The position numbers and the translations under genes are program-made. From Annulohypoxylon bovei var. microspora (taxonomy: Eukaryota; Ascomycota; Sordariomycetes; Xylariales; Hypoxylaceae), in contig MU405269.1 in assembly GCA_022836615.1 (NCBI GenBank), positions 62,001 to 126,000 on the forward strand: a stretch of DNA of 64,000 nucleotides. The letters are read 5' to 3'. This document shows positions 23,440 through 35,100 of the stretch, in pieces (the first letter of the stretch is position 1; every line of letters begins with the position of its first letter). The notes below the pieces were generated by a model that was not told where the DNA came from, searched no databases, and saw only the letters and a list, made by a program, of their open reading frames with translations.

Positions 23440-25761
23440 ATGGGGGAACTCGAAGATAGTCCTTGGTCCGAAGGTATCGATTTCATCACCAAATACCTTG
23501 TTAAGCACATAGTCGACGACGAAAAGGTCGTCACGATCAGCTCGAATTCTGACAGAGAGAGAGTCCTTGAAACCGCACATAAAGCACTTGAGTTTGTGGT
23601 GTTGAAATTCGCCGACCGCCGTGAGACAATCCTCCACGGCAAGGTTGCGAAGGTGCAGACATTGCAGGATAACACTCAAAATCAACTTAACATATTAAGG
23701 ACAACCAAGGAAAATCTCGACGAGCAGATCGAAGAAGCAAAGCAGGAACTCCAAGGTGCCGAGAAAAGTTATAGCCTGCAGATTGATAAATTAACCAAAG
23801 ATCATAAAACCACGTTGGAACGGTGTGACGCAGACATCAGCTCTAGGGATGCTCAAATCGATAGCTTAAAAGAAAAGGTCAACAACCTCAAGACTGAAGC
23901 AATCGATAAACGTGGAGAGCGTTATATCAGAAAGCTGCAAACCGAACTTGCGAAAATTACAGAAGACAACAAAGAACTTCAGGATCAACTCAAGGAGTTA
24001 GATAGAATCATCACTTCGAGGGATGGAGACATCCAGCGCGAACGCAACAATGTAAGCAGGTCTACGAGTCAGGTCGGCGAAAAAATTAGACTCTTGGGAG
24101 AAGAACGCGCAGTCATCCGATCATTGCAACTGCAAGTTTCGATACTAGAAGCTGAGAAGAAGAGATCTCAGGACACAATGAAGGAGCTTAATGACGCAAT
24201 AGAAGACAAACAAAAGACGGTAGATGGGCTTAAGAGAGATATAGAAGAAATTACCAAGAAGAGTGCTAGGAGCAAGAGTGAGATGTCAATTAAGTCAAAC
24301 AATTCAGCGAAGGGCGCCGGAAATCTGGGTTCTGAATTAAGTGACGCCGCAAAGAAAGAGATGATCGAAGACTTAACCAACGAAAATTCCGCTCTGCAAG
24401 TCCAAATTAACCAGCATGAGACACAGCTGAATGTAGCTCAAAATAGGATCGAGACATTGGAGAAGGATCTCCAGAGTTCGAGGGATGCCGAAGATAAATC
24501 AGACCAGCGGGTGAGAGAACTGGAAGATCAGGCTAAGGAACGAGTAGACAAGTCCTTAGAGGAAATCGACAGATTGAAGGCAGAACGCGACGAGCTTGAG
24601 ATATCGTTGATAAGGGCACAAGCCAAGAACGACGAAAACAGCAACGAAATAGAGCGACTTCGGGCTACCGAATCAAATAGAGAGAATCTACAGAAACGTG
24701 AAAGAGAATTGCAGTCTCAGTTGAAGGAGGCAGAGGACGAACTCAAACGTTTGAGACGAGGTTCCGGAGGTAGCCAGAGCACCGGAGGTGATGCCACGGC
24801 CGCGGTCGCGATTTGTGAAAGGGAGAAAGCCGAGCTCCAAAGAGAGCTTGAAAATGCTAAGAATCGATTGGAGAAGCTGAGCCGAAGCTTTGATGATTTG
24901 GCTCAAACCATCCCGCCCAAGAACAACGAAATGCTGAGATTAGGCGAGAAGCTAATGAGAGCGGAAGATGACCTAGTGGCGGCCCAGGCCGAGAGCGCCA
25001 GAATCCAGTACCAATTAGATGAAGTAACGAAGACATTCAATGAACACCTCTCCAAAATCCCAAGCTCCAGTATCGATGTCTTCGAGTACTACAGAAAGCT
25101 CTTTGAAAAATTACAACGGCATACTGGACAGGTCCAGGGAAACCTCGTTGATCAGATCAAGCTCAACCAAACCACGAAAGAGCAGTACGTCGAGAGGCTC
25201 GGCCAGATGAACGACGAGATTAAGAAGAACCCCCGGTCAGCCGAGTCGAACTTGATCAGGAAAAGAGTGGCCGGCGTAGAGAGAGAGATCGAGCGAATGA
25301 CCGGCATCATCAAAGCTCTCACGGAAGAGGAAGCCTGGTTCCAAGACACGATCGAACGATTCCGGGAGGGGGGGGCTAAAACGGAGGCGGCGATCGCACA
25401 GGCGACGGCAGATGCGGAGACGGCAAGACAAAGGCTCGCGGAGGTCCTGGCACAGCAAGGCGGTGGTCAAGAACCTCCTGCCGCGCCCGCGCAGCCCGCG
25501 CCCGAAGGGATAATTGGAGTGGTGGGAGCAAAGAATGTCGTGGCGATGAATTTGGTCGTATTCCTAATCATGCTCGCAATGACGCTTGCGACAGGTCGCG
25601 AATACAGTTTGATGAGATGGGCCAACCAACCAGTCAGGAGGGCTTACTTCGTGAATACCATGGATAAAGTAGCAATCTCTCTCAGGGTGCCATCTTACGA
25701 GTTGCTATGGGAATTCGTCGCTGTCGTCGCGCTAGGCTTAGGCTTCAAGTGGACACCCTAG
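23440..25761 (+). CDS. Long coiled-coil protein with C-terminal membrane segments
   Basis: An uninterrupted 773-aa frame of unrecognised family. Residues 1-65 form a small, probably folded head (MGELEDSPWSEGIDFITKYL). Residues about 66-480 are highly charged heptad-like sequence rich in Lys, Glu, Gln and Leu, a long coiled coil. It is broken by a Gly/Ser/Thr spacer near 443-455 (GSGGSQSTGGDA) and a further helical part to about 660. After an Ala/Gln/Pro linker comes a hydrophobic segment near 697-717 (AMNLVVFLIMLAMTLA). A second hydrophobic helix lies at the very end (LLWEFVAVVALGLGF). This build, a long rod with a C-terminal membrane anchor, suits a tether or golgin-like protein, a nuclear-envelope protein or a SNARE-like adaptor. 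Similarity of coiled coils to myosin or kinesin tails would be trivial. Function is unknown. Confidence 0.8.
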   Translation: MGELEDSPWSEGIDFITKYLVKHIVDDEKVVTISSNSDRERVLETAHKALEFVVLKFADRRETILHGKVAKVQTLQDNTQNQLNILRTTKENLDEQIEEAKQELQGAEKSYSLQIDKLTKDHKTTLERCDADISSRDAQIDSLKEKVNNLKTEAIDKRGERYIRKLQTELAKITEDNKELQDQLKELDRIITSRDGDIQRERNNVSRSTSQVGEKIRLLGEERAVIRSLQLQVSILEAEKKRSQDTMKELNDAIEDKQKTVDGLKRDIEEITKKSARSKSEMSIKSNNSAKGAGNLGSELSDAAKKEMIEDLTNENSALQVQINQHETQLNVAQNRIETLEKDLQSSRDAEDKSDQRVRELEDQAKERVDKSLEEIDRLKAERDELEISLIRAQAKNDENSNEIERLRATESNRENLQKRERELQSQLKEAEDELKRLRRGSGGSQSTGGDATAAVAICEREKAELQRELENAKNRLEKLSRSFDDLAQTIPPKNNEMLRLGEKLMRAEDDLVAAQAESARIQYQLDEVTKTFNEHLSKIPSSSIDVFEYYRKLFEKLQRHTGQVQGNLVDQIKLNQTTKEQYVERLGQMNDEIKKNPRSAESNLIRKRVAGVEREIERMTGIIKALTEEEAWFQDTIERFREGGAKTEAAIAQATADAETARQRLAEVLAQQGGGQEPPAAPAQPAPEGIIGVVGAKNVVAMNLVVFLIMLAMTLATGREYSLMRWANQPVRRAYFVNTMDKVAISLRVPSYELLWEFVAVVALGLGFKWTP

Positions 25762-26575
25762 GTGCTCGTTTTTTTGTGCCAGCCGCTCATTCACACGAAC
25801 GAGAAGGACATTTCCTTTGGGTAGGTAATGTTCAAGCGGAGGGATCCTAGGGGCGTTTGATTGCGTGTATGCAGTTGAATTGTAAAATTCAAATATATTT
25901 TCTATTTTCAGACCAAGATGTTGGGATGTCAGTTCTTTATGAAATGTCTATAATTCTTCGTATAATAATAATATACTGGATCTAAGGTTAAGAATTTGAA
26001 AAAGTCTACCAGATACTAATTTGTCATCGCATACGCGCGCGGTGGATAATTACGGGCTAGGTAACCTCGAGTTGCCTAGGCAGGTACCTGAATAGTATCG
26101 CATTAGTGGGGACTGTACCTGCTTTACCGCGGTTCGCAGTGTCCGAGCCGGTGCGGGCTCCACTGGCACCGCAACCCCGGGGAAGGAGCTTACAGTGCAT
26201 ACATTGATGCTGTAAATAGGTATGTAGGTGCAATACCTGGTAGAGATGCTGTAGCTGCAAGTTACTTTTTGAAATTTGCATTTGTTCTGGGCTCGTGATG
26301 TCATACGTATATCAACAAAGGATCTTAGGGTCATTGGTCAAATAGCACGTTTTCAAATAAAATGGATTACCTAAGTACACCCATAACAGGGGGGCCCCGG
26401 TGGAAACCACTTCTTGACATTCAAATTCCAAATTCCAAATAACTGCCCCCATCGCCCCTCTACCTAACTACCTAGGCTGCTAAGACGCTGTAGCTTCGGG
26501 CCAGTCGAGCATAGTAGCATTCGCCAACCCCGGATGAGGTGATAGCCCTGTCCTAAGTTTTGAAACTTTCAAAGA
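25762..26575. other. Intergenic region
   Basis: This holds the 3' flank of the coiled-coil gene and the promoter of the DUF4336 gene, with CCTAGGTA-type words near 26056-26090 and 26465. Two overlapping minus-strand frames (26050-26334) show no motif. Confidence 0.5.
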
Positions 26576-27731
26576 ATGACTATAAATCGACCACCGCCGA
26601 GGACATTTCGAGTTACACTGAATTCTATCATCAGACCTTCACATCACAATTGCTTTGTCACACAACTTCCGAATTCTCTACACCACTCCAGATTAATATC
26701 TAAAAGTCATCTGACGCCAGCAACCACCGGATTTAGTAATAAGACACGTAGGGCTACATTTAATCCGAGGACCTCTCGAACCTTAACTATTCAAGCACGG
26801 TCAATATCAAGACTTCACCAACAGAGTCGTAATTTCGCCATGTCCTCCAAACTCATCCCCTCCAACCCCTCCGACGTGGCCGTCATCCGGGCCGTCACGC
26901 CCAACGTCGTGACCGTCTCCGTGCCATTTGCCCGGTTCGGCATCATCCGAGTCGGCGGCCGCGGCACCATCAGTAAGCAGATACACTCCACCAGTCATTA
27001 GTCATCACCAGCCGCTTACATCCGCACTAGTACGCCTCACCTCGGGCGCGCTAGCAGTGTTCTCCCCGGTCGCCCTGACGCCGGAAGTGCAGGCCAAGGT
27101 CACCGAGCTCGGGGGCAACCTCGGGTACATAGTCGCGGGGGACATCGAGCACCACATCTTCATCACGGAGTGGGCCAAGGCGTATCCCAGCGCCAAGATC
27201 GTCGGGCCCAAGGGCCTGGCCGAGAAGCGGTCCAAGGTGGAGGACGACCCGAAGGTCGGGCACGAGCCCTTCGCGTTCGAGTGGGACGCGGCGAACAAGC
27301 ACGACAACGGCGTCAGCGACGAGTTCGCCGCCGACTTCGAGGTCGAGTTTGTCGACGCCCACCCTAACAAGGAGGTCGTGCTATTCTACAAACCCGACCG
27401 CGTCCTGGTCCAGGCCGATCTCATGTTCAACCTACCCGCTATCGAGCAGTACTCGAAGGTGCCCGAGGCCCAGAAGACCTCGCATGGGTTCTTGAATAAG
27501 ATATTCGATTCGATTAACAACACCTCCGGCGAGGCCAAGGGCATCAAGCGGTTCCTGTGGTACGTCATCAGCAATGGGACTAAGGACCGCCCTAGCTTCA
27601 ACGAGAGCGTCAAGCGTATCGGGTCGTGGGACTTTGATACCATCGTCCCTTGCCACGGCGAGACGATCGTGGGGGGCGGCAAGGAAATTTTCAACAAAGT
27701 GTTTGAGTGGCATTTGCAGGGCCATAAGTAG
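26576..27731 (+). CDS. DUF4336 family protein, likely mitochondrial form
   Basis: Exons are 26576..26972 and 27031..27731 (58-nt intron, GTAAGC donor), giving 365 aa. A second in-frame ATG at 26840, in MSSKLIPSNPSDVAVIRAV, would give 277 aa. The core resembles DUF4336, a fungal and bacterial group with a metallo-beta-lactamase-like fold: TSGALAVFSPVALTPEV, a GDIEHHIFITEW segment with a His pair, VDAHPNKEVVLFYKPDRVLV, ADLMFNLPA, and a late PCHGE motif. The reaction is not known to me. The 88 residues before the second ATG contain no Asp or Glu and many Arg, Ser and Thr, as in a mitochondrial presequence. I therefore chose the upstream start, but a 5' leader that happens to stay open cannot be excluded. 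The second exon is GC-rich at third positions. Confidence 0.85.
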
Positions 27732-28734
27732 GGGTTGGTGGAAGCCCACTCGTATGATGTACGTCGGTGGCGTACGTTGGTGGCTTGAGGCCGGACGATC
27801 TAATTGTTATATTGGCACATGGGCGCGGACGTTCGGCGTATTTCCTGGAGTACCTGGGATATTGCAGATGATATTGCAGATGATACCAGTTTATTTTGTT
27901 GCATACCTACCTACCTACCTGGGTATAATTAAGATTGCGTTTATACCTGCCTGCCTTAGTACGTGGAAATTGAAACCTCGTCGCATTGTCTCAAAGTCCT
28001 CCGATCTCAACCCGGGCCAGACCGAACTTCTAGATCATGGACTACCGGAGTTCCATTTCCAGTATACAGACCCGGCCACATTCAGCCGGTGTTCACGAAC
28101 TATTACTACTGCCCACCGTACACAAAACTAGCTGTGATATGGTTACAGCTACATAACTGTGACACCGTTTCTAACGATCCTAGCGTCCCCGATGCATGCA
28201 GCTCGCCTCACACAGCACATGTGAAAACGCCAAAGTTCCGATTAAATTGCACCAATTATTCATTGTATTTTTCAGATGGCGAGATAAAATACCGTTAGAT
28301 TATCATTAAAATGCAGGTAGATGCGCGGAGTCCTTCCCCTTTTTCATGTGATTCCCTTAGTTTCCCCAGATTTCAAGCCCCTATCCGTTCCTCGAAAGAT
28401 CGATCCTGATCTGTACCTAGTCAAGTACGCGCCCGTACTACCAACTGCTAACGCCGGAGATGTCATGTTCTATAGAGAAGGATTTGAGACATTCGGCAAC
28501 TGTTGCCCTCTTCTGACGAAGTTGACCTCTTTGTCTCTTCAAGCTGAGATTGTTTAGGCCCTATTAGCCCATTAAGCATTGGACTCGGGACTGCCCTGTC
28601 CTTACTCGCCCCCCTTTACTGAATGCATAGTCCTAATGCATAGTCATTTCCTCGTCCACCTTAAAGCCTATGGGTAAACCATGACCTAATACATGCTGTC
28701 GTCGTGATACATCTGAGTATTACGATAGCCTAGT
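27732..28734. other. Intergenic region
   Basis: This holds the 3' flank of the DUF4336 gene and an (ACCT)4 microsatellite. Plus-strand frames at 27963-28298 and 28321-28557 are open for 111 and 78 codons, but their composition and lack of motifs do not support genes. Confidence 0.45.
27905..27920. repeat. (ACCT)4 microsatellite
   Basis: Four perfect ACCT units, about 170 bp after the stop codon of the DUF4336 gene. Confidence 0.9.
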
Positions 28735-29143
28735 TCACTTAGAAGAGCTCTTGCTGCGCTCCCTCATCATCGTCCGCTCACGCCTACGTTCCTCTCGACT
28801 CGAGTCGTCCATAGCATCGCTATCTTCGGTGTAGTAGCTAGACTCCATCTTGAAAGGGTTGTCTTTTGCGGAGGTGCCCTCGTTCAAGACCTGCGCTTTA
28901 TAATCAATACATATCCATGCTAGACGAGCCTATAGCTACGGCTATGGTTCGGATTAAACTAGGTAGAGAAGACGTACTGTGCATAGTCGACATCGGGATC
29001 CGAAATGTGTGACTTTGTTTTGGCAGTGGACCGCCCCCTGTTTCATCGACGTCAGTTCTCTGAGGATGACCACTTCTGTTATGAGGGAGGAAATTGTAGA
29101 AAATACAAATACTGACATAGTAATTTGCGCAATAGCAATTCAT
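28735..29143 (-). CDS. Doubtful small two-exon gene
   Basis: The best-supported part is the last exon (28895..28735), whose translation is acidic then strongly basic: MESSYYTEDSDAMDDSSR, then RRRERTMMRERSKSSSK before the stop. A GTACGT donor at 28977 and an AAAG acceptor at 28896 join it in frame to 29143..28978, giving 108 aa. The first exon begins MNCYCANYY and includes RSGHPQRTDVDETGGG. A CATAACAG acceptor-like site near 29077 suggests that the first 20 or so residues may instead be intron and that the true start lies upstream. No domain is recognised. I treat it as a possible short fungal protein with a charged, disordered tail. Confidence 0.35.
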
Positions 29144-32129
29144 ATTAGCGGATGGTAGTCCGTATAATCAAGAACTAGATCTCGGCCAAGAAGCGTTGAT
29201 AGGAGTGAAAACCTCAAGGTGAGGAGGGGCGTAAAGACCCGATGTATTCTCGTCCGAGATAAGGTACAGCAGATGCTATACCCAAATGATGACAATTGGA
29301 GTGATATCGATATAAGATCAAAACCAAAAATATAAGGATAATTAACAACAAGGATCAGACACGAGGAAGAGAAAGGAGGGAAGAACGGCTTCTTATAACC
29401 TAGGGAACCACCTTAGGTGTGTATATTGAGGTAATACATCTCGATTAGGTACTTCGCTACATGCACCGACAATAGCGCCATAGATAAAGCTTCCAAATCG
29501 AAGCTGCCCCCCCCGACAGCTCCGAGATCGTATGTAAATGTAATGGCTTGCTCAGCTCTCTCATTTTTTTTTTTTTTTACACTTTAGAAACGTTCCACAG
29601 CGTCCAAACCAGGACCAGCCCCGATCGAACCGGACCCTGTCCCGTCCAAACTCAAAACCTGGGGGTCTGTATGGGTGTGGGAGTGGGTGTGGTGCGTGTG
29701 TTGCGGCTCCACCCAGCCCGACCGTTCCCGGTTTTCTGGACTCGCGCAAACTCAAACCTACGCACGCTTGCCTGCGTTCTGCTTTCATGCAAGCGCGAGC
29801 CAACCTGGGAATGGTCTGAGAAGGCGCCGGCAGCTCGGTACACGCAGATGCACCTGTACTATACACAATTGTTTGCTAAGCTTGCGTTCTTCTCAATTGT
29901 GTTCGCAGGTTCGTCACCATATCTCTGTACGCAAGGGCCGTAGGAACACCATGCAACCAAAGCTTAGATAGGAGCAGCATCGCAACATTGAACTGGATAT
30001 ACATGCCTATATTGGAATACGCACAACATATGTATAGCTCTCAACCTAATTCTTTCAGTTTCTCGAGTCTCGTTCGATCTTTATTCCTCTCGTCCGCATG
30101 GTGTAAGGGAACGAACTCGAACAAAGCTCTGACAAGTTTCTTCCTCGGCTAGGCATGGCGTGCCAGCAGCACCCGCCGCGTTTCGAACGGTTTCACCACG
30201 CGACTTCTCGGAGTATATTTAGAAGTGGAACCGTCGGATCTCAGCAACTCATACCAGATACTCCGTGTACATACGGTGTATCATACCCGAGTAATATTAC
30301 TCTTCTAGAACTCCAAGATCTTCGAACGCCGTTCCGCAATAATATATCTAGCTCACCTTTACCGAAGAGTGATATTCATGTTAGCTTGATAGTGATGTAT
30401 GGTGATGTCAAGCGCATCTGTAAAAGAAGAAAAATCTGTTTTATGGTGTCAGGATCGTCTATCAATAGCAACCTTGCGCTCCCCACAACAGCTCGAGTCT
30501 AAATAAGTAGACCCGACGCAGCGGTTGAGGTGGAAAAGTTTAAAATCTAAATAATCTAACTAGGTATGTAAGTAGAGTTTTGATAATTGTATTGATGACA
30601 TTTACACTTCCCGCCTGCCGCGTGTACTGTAGCGTAACAGACTTGATTCCAAAAGACCAACCCAAACTCAACCTTATCTAGAGATAGAAGAACGAATAAG
30701 AACAGCCACACAAGCCCACAGGGTAAAATATTTCCTGCCGTTCGGTACCGTATCTGCTCGCGGTCTGAATAATTCATATCCAGCAAGGTGTGAGATCAGA
30801 CAATTCCAGTAAGCTAGTTACCTAGGTACCTAACCATCAGATAAGACGGCCCACGGCGCCGAGGATAAGGGACAACCTGAGTCAGTGAATCTCGTGTTTT
30901 TCGACTTAGTAAACTCAACCACTTATATCGCGATCTACCTGCTTGGAGATAAGCATGTGAAGCTCTAGAGCTTCTACGTAGCTGACGCCAGCCGTGCAGC
31001 TACAGTAAATAGCTTACCACCTATATCAACGAGAATCTATAGATCTTAACCCCCCTTTAAACTAGGTACCTAGGGACTCGAGCTCGTCAATTTTAACGCT
31101 CTCTAGTTAGTAGCTACCTACTAGAGTAGATATCAACGGTTAAGTAGTTGAACTTTCTAACGCCTTTCTAACAACCAAGTCTTCGGATTCAAGCAAGCCT
31201 GTCTAATTACTAGTCTAACCTTTCCAGCTACTCTTCATACCTAAGTTGATGAGAAAGGGGAACTACGTAAGCAAATGATAAGAGTCTACCTATCAGCACT
31301 TTAAAAATTCAAGCTCAGCACTGGTCTGTACCGTCAAATACGCTACAACCACATAGAACTCGAGACACGAACAAAACACCGCATAATTTCTTCACGGCCC
31401 TCGAATTTAAGCCTCATGAAATCTTCGGGTCTTTGTTTGTGATTACGGTAGGGGTTTCCTACTAGATAGGTTAGGTAGCTTTCTAGGCAACATCCTCCCT
31501 CCACCCATCACCAATCGCCCGAGGCTTCTTCCCAATTCGCCTTCTCATCCCTCGCCAACTTTTACTCACTCACTCACTCTCTCCTATTCCCCCATCTAAT
31601 ATCTTTACGTGCTGACGAGCCGCTTGCTATTTGCTCGTCGCACCATCTTATCTCAACTCACTCACCCAGCGCGGTCGCAGACTTCAGGCCAAACCGTGGC
31701 TCTTCATCCTCCTCCTCAATCTCCATTTCCTCCGGAATTCCTTTCGTCACCTACAAACAAGTCGGGTAGTTGACTAAGAAGGGTGTGTGGGTGGGCTCCA
31801 GCAAAGATCCAAAAGTCCGCAGCCGACCTTTTAAAAAAATCCGGAAAGCTTAAGACGATTAAAAAACGATTTCCTCGCTACTGAAGAACATTCTCAAAAA
31901 ATTATGAGGGTCAGAAAGGAAAAAGAAATATGCTTGGCCGTGTAGTAAGTAGATAACAAGACGCGCACGCCCCTGACCGCCGCATGTGTGGATATCCGCT
32001 GCTTATCCAGTACTCCGTGGTCCTGCGTAGCTTTGGGCTGAGCTGACCAAATAAAAATTAGGCCGGATTAGGAGTGAGAAAGAAAATGCCTGCCACAGGT
32101 GTTCAATTGATAGAAACAGTACGTAGAGA
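29144..32129. other. Three-kilobase gene-poor region
   Basis: No gene is firmly supported. The left third includes a 15-T run (29564-29578) followed by a GC-richer stretch (29590-29850) open in several frames but without motifs. The middle (30500-31450) is AT-rich, with CTAGGTAC words. The right part (31490-31760) is strongly pyrimidine-rich on the plus strand and looks like a promoter or leader, or on the minus strand like a short acidic terminal exon (see findings). The 3' end of rom2 lies at 32130. Confidence 0.45.
29564..29578. repeat. Poly-T run
   Basis: Fifteen consecutive T residues (plus strand), immediately before the compositional change to GC-richer sequence. Confidence 0.9.
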
Positions 32130-35100
32130 TCATGGAGCGAGCAGCTCCGACTTTCGATTGTTTTTCCAAAAGTCGAGAGCAGCGATGATGTCGCCACCAG
32201 CTTCATCTTCGTATGCAAACAAGATCTAAACGAGGGTTAGCAACCAGCTATATGGCAATATTAGTGATGGTGGTGCAACTCACCTCATGCGTACTGCTGT
32301 GTAGCATCCGGATGTTCTTATGCGGAACGATATGGACCGCGCCGCTTTCAATATTCCTAAGCTCAATGAAGTTTGGCTCGAACGCCAGAATCCACGGGTA
32401 GGAGAGCGCAAATGCTTGCGGTGTTCCCTCCCAGTCAATGCGCCACTCTGGTCTCGCCCTCCAACCGTTTCGATTAACGAAGAACGAGAATTCCGAGTAG
32501 TTAAGAAGGAACTCTCCGTTGAGTCGTTCTATGTGTATCGGTTTGACGCCTTCCTTTCTTGCGACAAAGTCAAGCGAGGTATCGGCCTGGTCTAACAACG
32601 ACTGCGTCTCAAGCGTCTCAAGCGAGACGACTTCGAAGCCTCTGGCGCATGCCACACAGAGCTTGCTCTTGAGGAAGTGGACAGAGGACGATTCGGTTGG
32701 GATGTAAAACTCCTTGAATGCCTTCAACTCGTCTTGACCAGCGTTGAACATCTTGCCAAAGCCTTTCTGCTTCTTGCCCTTGGTCATTGAATCATTGGGC
32801 TCGTACACCTTGATCGTTGTCGAAAGCGCACTAGACTTGACACAACAGACTAGATGTCTACCTAAACAGATACCCGTTTTGAAGAAATTGCAATTGCTTT
32901 GGATCTTCTTTGGCCTCTTCGCAAGCGCTGGTTCATTCGGATCTAAGGCTGAGAGTGAGTACGACGACATGGTCTTGTTAGATAACACTAGCAAGAGACC
33001 ATATTCTTCCAACACGTCGACCTGGGTGACATGTTGTGCTTCGATAACGCGCTTCGGCATCTGGTCCTTAACCTTTCGGTCCGAAACGTAGATGCCATGA
33101 TCAGTACCGTATATGAGCTTACGACCACCATCTAGTATTTGGTTAGCAAATGTAGGGCACCCATAATGTCTTGTAGTGCATACCGAAAGGTGTGACAGTG
33201 TTGACCATATTGCCAGTCTGGAAGAAGCCGGAAGAGAGGTTGTTTACGTTGAAGAAATCGGCCCGTGCTCGGAGGCGCTGTTGGGCGGAATCGATAAATT
33301 CAAGCCACTTTTTCCTCGCTGTCTGATTTGAAGCGTACAAAACCTGCTCGTAGTAATTCTTGCCCAAGTGTCGAAAGGTTATGGGCCAGCCTTCAGGCGC
33401 CTTTTTATCGTTATCCTTGCCACGGAATGGCAAATTCGAAGAAGCTCGCTTCACGCCCGACTGAGGGATGACCTCCTCCATTTCTTTGATTGAAAGTAGC
33501 TCCAACGGAATCGGCTGAGAAACTGGGATTAGCAACCGGGCTTAGGGATGTCAGTGATATCCTATGACTTACTCTCCTATAAGCTTTGACTTCTTCTCCC
33601 TTGCCAGCTTGTTTTATTCGTACTAGCAGAACTGCATGGTCAAACAAGAAGGCTGTGATATCCGTAGGGTCCGTAGGTGTCTTCTTGAATTGAGTTTTGA
33701 AAACCAACTCGCGCCCCTCTTCTGTTAGCTTAAGGTCAACGCGATCAGCGGGTCGGAATTTGAGTTGTTCATGCAGGCGGCGAAGATTGAAACGATTCTC
33801 GGCTTTGCCAGATTCAGCATTGACTCTGCTTAGCAAGTCGCGGATGATGACAAGAACTTTCGGAATATCGTCTTTGTCAGGACTGCCATCTTCCGTGTAT
33901 TTCAAGACGTTTTCTAGGAGCAGTGGATAACGTGCCAATCTTGTCGTGGGTTTCGTCAGATAACCGTTCAATTCTAACTTTCTTGATTCCTTTCTCCTTT
34001 CGATCTCCTCGACGAATTTGGCGAAATAGGGGTTGCTTGATCGCTCGTTCTCGAATTCGAACTTAGCTTCTAGTTGTTTGGAACCATATACAATGAACGG
34101 TTCAAACTGGGGGACGATCTCCATGAATATATCACCTAGGTTCTTGACCACGGGGTGCTTTTGTTGTCTTTCCGTTAAAGCCTTCGCAAACCTAGAGCTA
34201 ACCGAGTGGATGCTTGGAAGGTCGATGATATTGCTGAAAATGTTCTGGACGACTCGGTCTCTTCTCGCGGCAGGAATCGGTGACCCTTTAGAGCGCAGCG
34301 GTAAGATCCAGAAATCTCTAAGATACTCGAGATCCTTGACAAAGTCTCTTTCAGTGTAACAGATTTCAGAAATGACTTCCTGTCTCTTCTTTTCTCTATC
34401 GCCGACACTTTCGGCAATCTCCTTAGGAACGGTATTGATCCAGAGCTTTTGCTCGTCGGTCTGGTCTACGTCGTCGGCGATAGTAGCATCTTGATCTTTT
34501 CTCAATCCCACCTGGGGCTTGAGATTTAGTCGAGAAACTTGTTCCAACCTTCGGGGACATGCGATTGAATAACAGAGCTGGTCCCTTGTACATGTCGGGG
34601 AATAGCACTCAGATAGCAAGACGAATACACCATTAACCGGGTGCTTCTCCTCTGGTTCATCCATAAGCGTCTCCCTGAACTGGTACATCTCAGACTGCGA
34701 GTCTCGTAATCGGTGCTCGTAAGTGACATCGTGGAAGAACTTTTGCGCATCAAGGGCTCGACCCAGAAGTAGAGCTAGATTCCTATCGGTAGTTCTGATG
34801 ATGTATGACAGAACATCAACAGCCTCGGAACCGCTGAAAGCATTCTTGTACGTCAACTCGTTCTTCGTTCGCTCGCCCGTGATTATCTTCTGCCGGAAAC
34901 ATTCAGCGACCTTTGAGAGAAGGGCAGGGTATACCAAGGGTGGCCGAATCTTGGCCGTAGGGGGTCGCTCTCCCTCAATCGATCTTGAAGATATAGATGG
35001 TCGATGTACTAGTTGCTGAGGTTGTTGCGCCAGCTGCTGGCGGGCCTGTTCAGAAGTTTCGGGCACAATAGTGCTAGCCATAGACATAGTACGACTATGG

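Noticed and set aside
29548..29971. GC-richer stretch with open frames on both strands
   Set aside because: Open frames in several registers at once, no start context or motif; base composition explains it.
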